From assembly GCA_013306675.1 (NCBI GenBank), contig JABLUY010000099.1:56034-120033 (forward strand): a stretch of 64,000 nucleotides of DNA, written 5' to 3'. Shown in pieces: positions 35,025 to 44,476 of this stretch. The translations under genes were made by a program, and so were the position numbers. The DNA comes from Thraustochytrium sp. TN22. Lineage: Eukaryota; Sar; Bigyra; Thraustochytrida; Thraustochytriidae. The notes under the pieces are model-generated. The model searched no databases and was not told where the DNA came from. It was given only the letters and a program-made list of their open reading frames with translations. Every line of letters starts with the position of its first letter. Position 1 is the first letter of the stretch.

Positions 35025-35277
35025 GCATGAGCTGCTGCAGCTGCTGCAGCTGCGGCTGCTGATGCTGATGATGCTGCAGCAGCATCATGATCGGCTGCAC
35101 CTCCGGCTGAATGCACATGGCGTCCACGCCCAGCGCTTTCCTTTCTGTCCTTGCGTGCGGCCTCATGGCTTCTGCCAGCTCCCTCCTCCGCTTCCTGCCT
35201 CGCCCGTCCTCCTCGGCCGCTGCCAAAGCATTCCTCCGCTCGTCCGCGCCCGTGCGCGTCAGGAACCCCATCGCCAT
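32998..35277 (-). CDS. PolyQ protein with catalytically dead Tc1/mariner-IS630-like transposase fold (759 aa)
   Basis: The frame extends to a GTG at 35553, but I take the first ATG, 35277 (MAMGFLTRTGADERR). Residues about 74-290 are glutamine runs (CAG codons) with Leu, Pro and His. Then a helix-turn-helix-like region (KSYKNWEKDLVLKADAAHG ... RHGIADLLGMP) and RTTVQRWLTRRFFTWK. A DDE-like domain follows with the landmarks of Tc1/mariner/IS630 enzymes: VAFVKETPFF (family: F-x-D-E-T-x-F), VVLVVEGRADQD (family: V-x-D-N-A) and LPAHSPQLNLGAYYS (family: LPPYSPDLNPIE). All three acidic positions are changed: K515, E626 and A679. So it cannot be an active transposase of that type, yet the frame is long and open. 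This suggests a domesticated DNA-binding or regulatory protein. There are no inverted repeats that I could see. Confidence 0.7.
34548..35060 (-). repeat. CAG-type trinucleotide repeat coding polyglutamine
   Basis: Several interrupted CTG/CAG runs (longest about 34552-34605, 34891-34930, 34940-34962, 34982-35022) within the previous gene. Reverse-frame ORFs of Leu or Ala repeats over it are artefacts. Confidence 0.95.
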
Positions 35278-36741
35278 CCTCCCTGCCGTCCGCCGGCCGT
35301 CCGAGCCCCGGCCGCTACCTCCCAGACGAGCGCCGCGCCGGCGCGTGCGTCTCCGCGGCCGCCTCCCCTTCAAGCGGACTGCGCCGCCTCGCCGGCGCGC
35401 CCGCCTCGCGCGCCGCGCGCCTCGCCCGCCTCGCCTCGCCTCGTTTGCCTCGCCTCGTTTGCCTCGCCTCGCCAGCGCCCGTCCCGGACGCGTCCCAGGA
35501 CGGCGCGCGGCTGTCCCCCGCAGCGCGCGCACTGCGCCGCGCAGCGTGTTCACGTGTTGGCGACTGCGGCCAACTCACAGCTCTAAGTTAGGTGTTGCTG
35601 CACTTCAAGTTGTTGGCTGGTCGCGCTGCACTTCCGCGCCCGAGGCCGCGGCGCAGCCTCCCTGTGGCAGGTGCAGTGGAGAGGCCTTTGCGCTCGGGTG
35701 CCAGTGGGGGCGCGGCGGGCGAGCGTCGCCATCGCAGAAGGCCGCGCGAAGCGACCCGAGAGGGCCCCGGAGCAGGCGTGCCGCGCTCGATTCTTCGAGC
35801 TCGGTCGGAGCGCCAGCCCCGGCTGCCGTGGCCAGCGCGCGGACGGCCGCGGCTCGGAGAGAGGGAGGGCGGCTCGAGGCGATGAGCGAGGGCCTCGGCG
35901 TCTCGGCGCTCAGGTCGCAGGCGCTGGGCGGCGTCCGGGCCCGGACGTCTTCCTTCTCTCGCTCGCCGCCAGCCCCCCTTTACGAGCTACTGTGTGCCGG
36001 CAGGTACTACTAAGTACTTTAGGCCTCGGCGAACAGTGCGGCGGCCGGCAGGAGGCGCAACCGAGACGCGGCGCGATGCGACGCGACGCGACGCGACGTG
36101 ACGCGACGCGAGGCTTCGCCACGGCCACGGCAGCTCGCTTGGGGCCGCTGCCGGCGCCGGGAGGCAGGGTGAGCAAGCCACGTCGCGTAGGCGTCCGGGA
36201 TGCCCTGTGAACGCGGACGGCGGCCACGGGGCCCGTCGACACTGCATGCGGTGGCCTCCGCAGCAATAAGGAAGGGCCAACGGGGGTCACACGGCCTTAC
36301 GATTAGTCGGTCACTAGTCAAGAGCCTGCCCTCCCTGTGGAGATGACCTTTTTCACTGACTCTACTAACTCGGCGAGGCGTGGCCTCCTCCTCACTTAGC
36401 GGCTGCGCCCGCGTCTCTCGACCCATGCCGTGGCGTGCCGCGCCGCGCCTGAGCAGCCAGCTGCGGCTGCGGCTGCCATGGGCTGCCTGGCTTGTGGAGA
36501 GCTTGCTTGCTTGCTTGCTTTTCATAGCACCGCGCCGTGGTGGCCCGTGGCACGCGGCTTCCAAGTTCGCGACTTGGGAAGTAAGAGTCTCTCAGGCTAC
36601 AGAGAGAAAGAGAACGGCCAGGCCCCGGCCGGGCCGGGTGCTCTTGCTTTCCCTCGCTGATACGCCGTACGGCCAGGCGCCGCGGCCTGGGCCGGGCCCC
36701 TTGCCGCCCAAAGGCTCTAGCTCGCTCGCTCGCCAGGCTAG
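35278..36741. other. Gene-free region upstream of the transposase-derived gene
   Basis: 1.46 kb. Contains TCGCC-type short runs (35420-35470) and a CGACG pentanucleotide run (36076-36110). No supportable gene. Confidence 0.5.
36076..36110. repeat. CGACG pentanucleotide run
   Basis: About six near-perfect copies (cgacgcgacgcgacg) in noncoding DNA. Confidence 0.8.
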
Positions 36742-37803
36742 CTAGGCCTCGGTGCGCTGCTTCTTGCGCGTGAGGATGCTGACGTCGTGGTCGCGCACGC
36801 GCGTGAGGAAAAAGGCGACCTTCTTCTCGTAGTAGGCGGCCTCGTTGACGAACATGGGATAAAAGGCCTCGTCCTTGGGCAGGCCGAGCTTCTCAAGGTC
36901 GAGCTTGACAGTCTCGCCGGCGTCGGTCTGGAAAATGGGCGCGCCGTCGGTGATGCGGCCCTCCTCGCGCAGCTCCGAGACGCCCTGGAGGTCGGGGTGG
37001 ATGAAGGCGGCCAGGCGGCCGTCCTCGTCGCGCGGATAGTCGATCTCCTTGACGCGCTCGGCGACCGGGACCTGGACGGTGATGCGCTGCAGCGCGTCGG
37101 CATCCGCCACGGCCTCGTTGTGCATCTCCACGTAGTCGAGAGCGCGAAGGAGAAGCTCCTTGGTCTGCTCGAAGATGGCCGCGCGCATCGTGGAGTGCGG
37201 CATGGGCCCGACCTCGACGGTCATGCCGCTGCGCGCCAGCGTCGGCAGGTACGGCGGGTCGTCCTGCGGCCAGAACGAGCAGCAGAGCTCCTTGTGGAAC
37301 TGCTTCAGGTAGGCCGCGACCTCGCGCGCGAAGACGTCGTCCTTGTGCAAGCACAGCAGCACGCCCGTGTTGGACGTCGTGTTGTGCAGGTCCAGCAGCA
37401 GGTCCGTGTGCGGCACGTCTGCGAACTTGGGCCCCAGCTGCGCGTCTAGCTCCAGCGCGCGCCGCTGCTCCACGTTGGGCTCCGGCGCAGCGCGCGCCGC
37501 CTCGAGCGCCGCGAAGTCAAAGCACCGGTTCAGGTCCGTGTCCACATACCTGCGGTTCGCCTCGATGGCCGCCAGGTTCGACAGCACGCACTCCGTCTCA
37601 AAGCCGCTGCGCTTCGCCAGCTTGGGCTCCTTGCTCCCCAGGTAGTGCACCAGCGCCGGTCCGGCCAGCTCGTTCCCGTGCGTCCCGCCCAGGATGCTCA
37701 CCGTGCGCACCGCCGTCGCCGCCGTCAGCCGCCGCGCCGCCAGCTGCCGCGCGCCCGCGGCCATGGCCTCCTCGCGCGCCTGCGCCTCCGCGTCGCTCGC
37801 CAT
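36742..37803 (-). CDS. ASPA: Aspartoacylase-like zinc amidohydrolase (353 aa)
   Basis: ATG 37803 (MASDAEAQAREEAMAAGARQ). Motifs of the aspartoacylase branch of the AstE/AspA family are in order: GGTHGNE with H42 and E45, DTDLNRCF with R93, DLHNTTSNTG with H140, and MTVEVGPMPHS with E198. H42, E45 and H140 would bind zinc and E198 act in catalysis. The enzyme splits N-acetylaspartate or related N-acyl amino acids into acetate and the amino acid; exact substrate is inferred. It is some 40 aa longer than the human protein, mostly an Ala-rich N-terminus and a Lys/Arg tail (TRKKQRTEA). The gene is head-to-head with the four-exon membrane protein gene; start codons are about 275 bp apart, with a CCG repeat between. 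Confidence 0.9.
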   Translation of the reverse strand: MASDAEAQAREEAMAAGARQLAARRLTAATAVRTVSILGGTHGNELAGPALVHYLGSKEPKLAKRSGFETECVLSNLAAIEANRRYVDTDLNRCFDFAALEAARAAPEPNVEQRRALELDAQLGPKFADVPHTDLLLDLHNTTSNTGVLLCLHKDDVFAREVAAYLKQFHKELCCSFWPQDDPPYLPTLARSGMTVEVGPMPHSTMRAAIFEQTKELLLRALDYVEMHNEAVADADALQRITVQVPVAERVKEIDYPRDEDGRLAAFIHPDLQGVSELREEGRITDGAPIFQTDAGETVKLDLEKLGLPKDEAFYPMFVNEAAYYEKKVAFFLTRVRDHDVSILTRKKQRTEA

Positions 37804-37907
37804 GGCTGTCTGCTCACCTGCCTGCCTCGCCTGCCTTGCCCCTTGCCTTGCGCGCGAGCGCGGATACCGACGGATGCCGCGCCCGCGCCGTCCGACGCCC
37901 CTCCCTC

Positions 37908-37911
<4 letters not shown>

Positions 37912-37958
<47 letters not shown>

Positions 37959-37960
37959 AC
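37912..37960. repeat. CCG trinucleotide tract in divergent promoter
   Basis: About 16 CGC/CCG units between the two divergent start codons. It could code for an Ala run if translation of the plus-strand gene began at ATG 37874. Confidence 0.9.
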
Positions 37961-38077
37961 ACCGCCGTTGCCGCCGTCGAGCGTGCCGCTCTGCCGCGCG
38001 CCTGCGCGCCGCGCTGCCGCGCCGCGCCGGCAGACCGCCTTCCAGCGCAGGGCCGCCGCGCCCGCGCCCCCGCCATC

Positions 38078-39777
38078 ATGCTCGCGGGCGCCGGCGGCGG
38101 CCATGGCGGCGGCGGCAGCAGCGGCGGCCACGGCCACGACGGCGAGCAGGAGGGCAGAGACCGCGGCGGCGGGCCCGCGCCCGGCGCCGCCGCCGCCGCC
38201 ACCGCCGCCGCCGCCGCTGCTTCCGCCGCCACGGTGGCTCCCGCACGCCACGACGACGGCTACGAGGGCGGCGACGAGCGCCGCAGCGCCGCCAACTACG
38301 AGCGCGGCGCCGAGCCTGGGGACGGGAACGGGCGAGACGACAGGGACGGAGAGCGGCGGCGACGGCGACAAGAGCAGCGGCGGGTGGGCCTGGAGGACGA
38401 GGACGAGGATGAGGACGAGGATGAGGACGAGGACGAGGACGAGGATGCATACGACGACTCCACGCCCTTTGTGGTGCCGCCGCCGCCACCAGACGACGAC
38501 GACGATGCGATCGACCTGGAGGCCGCGAGGAACGCCGACACAGGTGACGGCTCGCTTCCGCCGCCGCCGCCGCCACCCGCGGTGTCCTCCTCGGACACTA
38601 CGCGCAGTGGCCCACAGCGACCACCGAGGAAGCGCAGGAGCATGCACTTGCGCGCCGCCTCGCTCTATGCGAACGGAATCATTGACCTGCGGTACGAGAC
38701 CGCCGAGGAGATGGAGGAGGATCTGGAGCTTTATGCAGAGGAGTTCGCTCTCTGGAAGTCCTACTCGGCCGCCGGCCGCGAGCGCCTCAGAATCGCGAGC
38801 AAGGCGCTCGCTGAGGCCGCCTCCGAGGCGCGCAGGCAGCGCCCAGACCTATGGACCAATTCGGCCGCAGACAAGCTGCACGCCGCGCTCTCCACCGCTC
38901 AGCGCACAGCCAAGGGCGAGGACGTCGTGCTCAAAGAGTCCATCTATAGTACGTTGAGGAAATCCTTGTACACCGCCTCGCGCGGGTAAGCGCGCGCGCG
39001 CACGAATCAAGCACTCACTCCGCTGCTCTCTGTGAGCGCCTCGCAGCGGCTGCACTCAAGGAGATCGACAGCGACTCGCTCCGCACGCAGTTCCTGCAAA
39101 AGACCTACTTCCGCCATGAGATCAACCTGCGCGAGTGCTGCCGTCTTTGTGCAGGCTGGACCTGCCTCTTCATTGTATGCTACGCGCCCTGGTTTGCCGC
39201 GCTCATTGTCTCTTACGGCGACCGCGAGGAGTGCACCTATGAGGAGGCGCACTATATCTTGTACGTTCGTTCGCTAACGTTCCGGACCGGCGCCGCCCTA
39301 TCGTCGTGATCCGCATCACTTACCCCGCCCGTGTGCACAGCGTGTTTATGATCTTTCTGGCCATCAACTTCTGCCTCAACTGCCTCTCCTCCTGCGTCGT
39401 CATCTATGACAGGGGCGTGGTCTGGTAGGTGACTCGACGCGCCTTCGGGCCTTGCGTGGCAAGTGAAGACTGACCTGCCGCACGTGCACCGCTCTTGGAA
39501 CCCGAATCACAGCACGGACGCGGCGCGGACCAAGCGCTGGATCAACCGCATCATTGTCCTCTTTACGGCCGCGTTTCTGCTCTTCAACGTGTACGGCCTC
39601 ACCATCTGGTGGGTCCCCTCCGGGCGGCTTTCGAGCTGCTCGCTGCGCGTCTACATGCTCGCCATCGTCGTCGCCTTCCTCCTGCTGCCCTGTATCTGCT
39701 TTGCTGTCCAGGCCATCTTCTTGCCCAGCTTGCAACGCAAGGATTCGCCGTCAAGCGGGCCGTCCAAGGCAAAGTGA
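38078..39777 (+). CDS. Four-exon tetraspanning membrane protein with acidic, Pro-rich N-terminus (477 aa); function unknown
   Basis: Exons: 38078-38948, 39047-39260, 39341-39424, 39513-39777. Donors are GTACGT, GTACGT and GTAGGT; acceptors CGCAG, CACAG and CACAG. Phases are consistent and the joined length is an exact 478 codons. Junctions read ESIY|TAALKEIDSD, HYI|FVFMIFLAIN and GVV|CTDAARTKRW. I prefer ATG 38078 (A at -3) over the in-frame ATG 37874, which would add an Ala run. The cytosolic-looking N-terminus has a DE repeat (about residues 108-125), Pro runs, then a helical segment (RASLYANGIIDLRYETAEEM). Four TM segments follow: CLFIVCYAPWFAALIV, VFMIFLAINFCLNCLS, IIVLFTAAFLLFNVYGL and MLAIVVAFLLLPCICFAV. 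I do not recognise the family. Confidence 0.75.
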
Positions 39778-39810
39778 TTACTCTTGACAGTCAGTCGTCA
39801 ACGCGACGCA

Positions 39811-39856
39811 GCGCAGCGCAGCGCAACGCAACGCAATGCAACGCAACGCAACGCAA
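39811..39856. repeat. CGCAG to CGCAA pentanucleotide array
   Basis: About nine 5-bp units that change from gcgca-g to acgca-a along the array; another case of unit drift. Confidence 0.85.
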
Positions 39857-39964
39857 TGAATGAACTGATGTGAATAGCCAACAAGAGAACGAAGGTCGCG
39901 TGTACTTTTCCTGTCTGCACCAACTTGGTCCCGGCTTCCCCGACACGGTGGCCCATCTCGGGTC

Positions 39965-39966
39965 AG

Positions 39967-40034
<68 letters not shown>
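39965..40034. repeat. CT dinucleotide tract, about 70 bp
   Basis: Nearly perfect ctctct run in the 5' leader of the next gene, ending TCGCAG, which could serve as a splice acceptor of a leader intron. Confidence 0.95.
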
Positions 40035-40035
<1 letters not shown>

Positions 40036-40319
40036 GGTCCGCGCCGAGCGCCGCCTGTGTCGACTGTCCCTGCTCTCGCTGCGGGCACTGCAGTGCCTCA
40101 AGTTGCAATGACGAGTTGCCCGTTGAGCGGAGGCGCACGGCCCGTGTCCCCGCGGCGCGGACCTGCGCTGCACGCGCCGCGGCTGCCGGCCGTGGCAGCA
40201 GACAAGGCCCTGCGCGGCGGCGGCGGGAGCAGCGCGCCGCAGAGCCGGGGTGGCGTAGAGCTCGCGGACGAACAGCGCGCGGGACTCGGGTTGGAGGAGC
40301 AGAGCTGGCTGCGACCATC

Positions 40320-41249
40320 ATGGGGTCCGGCGCGAGCGACCTGAAGAAGGTCTCCGCCAAGACACTGCACGACGAGCTCAAGGGCGAGTGCAAGGCGGTG
40401 CGGCTGGCGCACGGCGAACTGGGCACGGGACGCGCGTGCTCGGAGGGCGTGCGCGGGTCGCTCGAAAAGCTCTTCCGCGAGCTGGAACAAGCGTACGAGG
40501 ACTACGAAGCAGTGTACAGCACGCACGCCACCGGCGAGGCCGAGGAGGCGCTCCTGGCCGCCGTTGCAGAGGTCAACGACCGGTACCTGGCGTACGACTT
40601 CGTCCTCAAGACCAGCGTCTACGAGGTGGGCGACGTTGTGCAGGTGCGTGATGAGAACTTGGGCGGCCTCTTCGTCGAGGGCGTCATCACCTCGGTGTCC
40701 TGTCCGACGATCGAAGTGCACCTGGACAACGAGGAGGAGAAGGAGGATCGCCGCATTCTAGAATCGGACCCCAGCGAGTTTATCACGGTCGACATCACCT
40801 TGTCCACCGTGCGCAAGCTCAAAAGCTGGCTCACCCTTGAGGTTGGCGACCGCGTGCGCGTCAAGGAGGGCTGTCTCGCCTTCCAGGGCACCGTCATGGA
40901 CATCTCGGACGATGGAAATGAGGTGACGGTCTCCTTCGCGTGCGACGAGGACGAACACGGCGTCGACGACGACCTCGAGTACGACGAAGACGACAAGGCT
41001 GCCGAGACTCAGATCTTCCCGCGCCATCTCCTTGAGAAGATCGATACCGGACGCATCGCGCGCCTCCGCTTCAAGGACACTGTGCGCCGCGTGCAGACCT
41101 CGCTCCACGTCGCGAGCGCCTTCAAGTACGTCGTGGCCAACTCGCCGCGCCAATACGAAGGCTCTGCCCGTACGGACAACGGAGATGAGGCCAAGGCCTA
41201 CGAGGACGGCGAGGGCAAGGACGGCGCGGCGGAGGATGCCACCAACTGA
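40320..41249 (+). CDS. Probably N-myristoylated protein with two Tudor/KOW-like modules (309 aa)
   Basis: ATG 40320 gives MGSGASDLKKVSAKTL, a good N-myristoylation context (Gly2, Ser6). Residues about 15-95 are helical. Two related beta-rich modules follow: YEVGDVVQVRDENLGGLFVE (about 100-145) and LEVGDRVRVKEGCLAFQGTV (about 173-222). Each has V-G-D-x-V-x-V at the start, as in Tudor, KOW or SH3-like barrels, which bind proteins, methylated residues or RNA. An acidic stretch and a conserved-looking segment (FPRHLLEKIDTGRIARLRFK) follow, then an acidic tail. I do not recognise a named gene. The upstream frame remains open through the CT tract, but the ATG with the myristoylation motif is the convincing start. 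It ends tail-to-tail with the next gene, 194 bp away. Confidence 0.8.
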   Translation: MGSGASDLKKVSAKTLHDELKGECKAVRLAHGELGTGRACSEGVRGSLEKLFRELEQAYEDYEAVYSTHATGEAEEALLAAVAEVNDRYLAYDFVLKTSVYEVGDVVQVRDENLGGLFVEGVITSVSCPTIEVHLDNEEEKEDRRILESDPSEFITVDITLSTVRKLKSWLTLEVGDRVRVKEGCLAFQGTVMDISDDGNEVTVSFACDEDEHGVDDDLEYDEDDKAAETQIFPRHLLEKIDTGRIARLRFKDTVRRVQTSLHVASAFKYVVANSPRQYEGSARTDNGDEAKAYEDGEGKDGAAEDATN

Positions 41250-41443
41250 GGAAAATGAGCAAGAAGCGCGGTACCAGGCTAAATTCTCAATACATGTACA
41301 ATGAATGAATGTATGCGGACGCATGGGTGGCTGCGTAGGTGGATGGGAGACCACCGGCGACCGTGGGCACGACCGTGGGCACAACCTTGCGCCACGCAGC
41401 GTGTCTACTCCAGCGAGCGGTACAAAGAAAGACACTCAAGGGA

Positions 41444-44400
41444 TCACAACGAATGCGCGAGTTCGGGGCGCACAGGCAGCGAGCCATCAAGGGGCGCGAG
41501 CCCGCCGGTAATGAGGCCCATCTTCAGACCGACATCGAGCACCTCGCGGAGCAGGGCGTAGTGCACAGAGTCTACCTCGGGCACCGCCCTGCACCACGCC
41601 GTATGCAGCGCAACAAGCTGCCAGTCCCTAAAGAAGCGGTCCTCCCACCACTCGCGTTGAGCGCCCACATGCGCCAGCACCTCGCCCGGGCACGCGCCCA
41701 AGAGCTTCCACAGCTCCAGCGCCGTGTCCTCACCGACGAGAGGCGGCGCTTGCGCACAGGCCAGATCCAGCAGCTGGGAGACCCCGGGGCAGGACTCGAA
41801 CGCGAGGCACTCAAGGCTGTCGCAGAACTGGTTGGCGCTCTCGCGCGCCGCGGCCACCTTTGCTGCTGCGACGTCTTGCGCATCGCGATTCGCGCCGACG
41901 CCGACGCCGGTGCCAGTGCCGGTGCCGGCCAGGCCATCGTCCGAGGACAGCGGCGGGTGCAGCTCGCCGGGCGGCGGCGGCTCGGCAAACTCCATGAGCG
42001 CGCGCGCCGCCTCGAGGTTGAGCGGGTCGGTGCGCAGCGTGTCGTGGAGCGCGGCCCGCAAGTCCGACGTGGTCTTGGCGTAGAAGACCTCGTCCTCCTC
42101 GTCGGTCAGCTTTAGCTGGATCTGGAAGAACCGCGCCAGGCCCCAGTGGCCCGCGGCGAGCTCGGGATTTTCGTGCGCAAAGGCCCGTACGAGCGCGAAG
42201 ACGTCACCGGCCTCGGCCGCAGGGCGCGAGGCATCTTGCGAGGCGGGGTCCAGACGGTGCGGCGGGCCAAGGTCCTGGCTCTGCTGCGTGAGCTTTTGCG
42301 TGTTGGAGACGCCCATCAGCGGGATGACGTTGAGGTGAAGCTCCACGAGCGCCTCGACCACTGCGTACGCCAGCTTCCCTTGGCCAACGACGCCCTCCAG
42401 GAAGGCTTGGCCCGCGCGCAGCTGCTCGGCGCGTGCGAAGCGCTCCTTGGTGGCCGCGATCTCGGCACAGAGCGCCGCCGCAACGATTCTCGTCTCCGCC
42501 GCGCTGGTCGCCATCGGTCTTTTGAAGTGCTGCTCCTTGAGAAAGCTGAGCGCCGCTGCGTGGTTGCCAGCCGCTGCGTCGACGCGCGCCCGAAGCTGCG
42601 CCATGCTCTCGCAGACCAACGACCACAGGGCCGAGGCAGCCGGCTTGGGAACGATGTAGTGCCAATATTGGTCCTGGCGCACGTCAATGTCAAGGTTGAG
42701 GAGCTTCCGAATGGCAACTTTCATGCCCGTCCTGGTCCGGAAGTCTGGCGTGTGCATGGCCTCGAAGGAGAGCGTCAAAGAGAGCATCTTGGATGTGTAC
42801 TTGACGGCCTCCTTGTGCTTGCCGGCGCGCAGGAGCGCCAGAGCGCTCAGGCGAACCATCGCTCGAAAGGGTGCGTCGCCGCCGCTACGGCCCATGAGCA
42901 TGACATAGCGGTGCAGCTGACGGGCAACGCCCACCGCATCCTGCCAGCGCCGCTGCGCGCTCAGGAGATCCATGAGGCGCGCCAGGTTGTAGCACTCGGC
43001 GCGCTCTGTCTGGTAGCTTACCGCGCCCGTACTGCGCGTGAAGGTGCGGTTGCGCCACTGCTGCGTGAAGGCGCGCCCCACCAGGAAGTCAAACATGTGC
43101 AATTGGCCGTCGCGGGCCCTGAAATCAGGCACGTACGCGTCGTCCGGGTTCAAAAGCGCCGCGGCCGTCAAGTCGAAGGCCTCTTCAAAAATGGGCGCCG
43201 CGTTCCCATCGACTAGGCTTTCCGCCAAGAAGGCCTTGCGCACCTCTTTGTAGTTGAGCCGCGCGTGCTTGTAGGACATGCGGAGTACGGTTTCGTCGTG
43301 CAGACGGGCAGCCTCCTCCAGCGTGTCGCACGTGGCGAGCACGCGGATGCGACCTCTCACGATGCAGTACGAAATAAACTTGCCCACCTCGTCCTCATTG
43401 TTCTCCTCCCCGGGCTCGACCTCGTGCACGCCCCAGTGCCTGAGTTTGGTGAAGTCACGGCAAACCTGCATGCCCTCCTGAAAGTCCTCCAGGACGAGTT
43501 TGGCAATATCCATCTTGCGGTCCTTGCCGTTGCTCGTGATGGTCAAAAGGAAGCCGGGCCTGAGACGATTGAGGTGGCTGGGCTTGATGGAGGCGCGCAC
43601 ATGCAGATTCGGGTCTGTTACGCGCCAAAATGTGTGCTGGTACCGCGCGCCACGCTTTTTCTTTGTCTTGCCCTTGGTGATTCGCTTTGTAGGCGGACCA
43701 GCGCTGCCTTTGCGTTCGCCATCGTCGTCGCCATCACCACCAGTGGAGGAGACGGAGCCGGCAGAAGACTCCGCGTCCACCACCGAGCCCTCCGTGTCCA
43801 CGGTGGGTTTGAGACTTTGCGAGAAGGCCACCATGTCCATGTCCGAGTCCGAGTCCGAGTCCGAGGATGAGGATGCCGGCTCGGGCTTGACGGCCTTGGC
43901 GGACTCGACATCCTCGGTCGCGTCCTTGCGGGCCTGGGACCTGAGCACGCGTGTGCTGGCCACGTTCTCGAAATTGACGGTCTTGGCCTCCTCCTTGGCG
44001 CCCTTGCCGGCCTCGGACCTGCTCTCGAGCGGGCTGTCCACGCTCTCGTCACTGTCGCTGTCCTCGAGCCCCCGACGGCGGCGCTTCTTGGCCTTGGGCG
44101 CGCTCTCCTTGCCAGCCTCGGACCTGCTCTCGAGCGCGCTGCCCACGCTCTCGTCACTGTCGCTGTCCTCGAGCCCCCGACGGCGGCGCTTCTTGGCCTC
44201 GGGCGCGCTCTCCTTGGCCTCTCTCGCGCGCTTCTTGGCCTTTTTCGCCCTTTTCGCCTCCTTGGCCTCCTTGGTCTCCTTGGCCTTGCCCTTTTTGTTC
44301 TTCTTGTCCTTCTTGTCCTTTTTGTCCTTTTTGTCCTTCTTGTCCTTCTTGGCCTTCTTGGCCTTCTTGGCCTTGCCCTCGACCTCGGTGGCCTCGTTGG

Positions 44401-44476
44401 CCGGCCCGCCACCCTCATCGTCGCTCTCGCCGTCCAGCGCCTCGAGCAGGCGCCACTTGGCGCCGCGCCGTGTCAT
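41444..44476 (-). CDS. Lysine-rich nuclear protein with AP2-like segment and TAF1A-like helical region (1010 aa)
   Basis: ATG 44476 (MTRRGAKWRLLEALDGESDD). Residues about 34-110 are lysine repeats (KKDKKDKKDKK). Two near-identical copies of a 30-odd-residue unit follow (AKKRRRRGLEDSDSDESV ... LESRSEAGK). Around 366-410, GRIRVLATCDTLEEAARLHD and then YKHARLNYKE resemble the AP2/ERF DNA-binding domain (R-I-x-V ... F-D-T-x-E-E-A-A-x-A-x-D ... LN). The rest is a helical, TPR-like body (NLARLMDLLSAQRRWQDAVG ... LSALALLRAGKHKEAVKYTS) and ends with REWWEDRFFRDWQL. That body suggests TAF1A, an RNA polymerase I initiation factor subunit, but this is low-confidence by-eye similarity. The basic repeats predict nuclear or nucleolar location. 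It is divergent from the zipper protein gene, with 250 bp between starts. Confidence 0.8.
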   Translation of the reverse strand: MTRRGAKWRLLEALDGESDDEGGGPANEATEVEGKAKKAKKAKKDKKDKKDKKDKKDKKNKKGKAKETKEAKEAKRAKKAKKRAREAKESAPEAKKRRRRGLEDSDSDESVGSALESRSEAGKESAPKAKKRRRRGLEDSDSDESVDSPLESRSEAGKGAKEEAKTVNFENVASTRVLRSQARKDATEDVESAKAVKPEPASSSSDSDSDSDMDMVAFSQSLKPTVDTEGSVVDAESSAGSVSSTGGDGDDDGERKGSAGPPTKRITKGKTKKKRGARYQHTFWRVTDPNLHVRASIKPSHLNRLRPGFLLTITSNGKDRKMDIAKLVLEDFQEGMQVCRDFTKLRHWGVHEVEPGEENNEDEVGKFISYCIVRGRIRVLATCDTLEEAARLHDETVLRMSYKHARLNYKEVRKAFLAESLVDGNAAPIFEEAFDLTAAALLNPDDAYVPDFRARDGQLHMFDFLVGRAFTQQWRNRTFTRSTGAVSYQTERAECYNLARLMDLLSAQRRWQDAVGVARQLHRYVMLMGRSGGDAPFRAMVRLSALALLRAGKHKEAVKYTSKMLSLTLSFEAMHTPDFRTRTGMKVAIRKLLNLDIDVRQDQYWHYIVPKPAASALWSLVCESMAQLRARVDAAAGNHAAALSFLKEQHFKRPMATSAAETRIVAAALCAEIAATKERFARAEQLRAGQAFLEGVVGQGKLAYAVVEALVELHLNVIPLMGVSNTQKLTQQSQDLGPPHRLDPASQDASRPAAEAGDVFALVRAFAHENPELAAGHWGLARFFQIQLKLTDEEDEVFYAKTTSDLRAALHDTLRTDPLNLEAARALMEFAEPPPPGELHPPLSSDDGLAGTGTGTGVGVGANRDAQDVAAAKVAAARESANQFCDSLECLAFESCPGVSQLLDLACAQAPPLVGEDTALELWKLLGACPGEVLAHVGAQREWWEDRFFRDWQLVALHTAWCRAVPEVDSVHYALLREVLDVGLKMGLITGGLAPLDGSLPVRPELAHSL

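Larger units (their letters stand above)
39778..40319. other. Intergenic region with pentanucleotide and CT repeats
   Basis: Starts with CGCAG/CGCAA pentanucleotides (39811-39856) and has a long CT tract (39965-40032). The downstream frame stays open through the CT tract (Leu-Ser repeat), but I regard that as leader. Confidence 0.55.

Noticed and set aside
34183-35586. Poly-Leu and poly-Ala frames on either strand
   Set aside because: Alternate readings of the CAG/CTG repeat.
38985-38990. GGTAAGCG as the donor of exon 1 of the tetraspan gene
   Set aside because: Gives the wrong phase for the CGCAG acceptor at 39046; the donor at 38949 keeps the frame.
39870-40319. Leu-Ser repeat extension of the double Tudor protein
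   Set aside because: Encoded by a CT tract and non-ATG start; ATG 40320 with a myristoylation motif is a better start.
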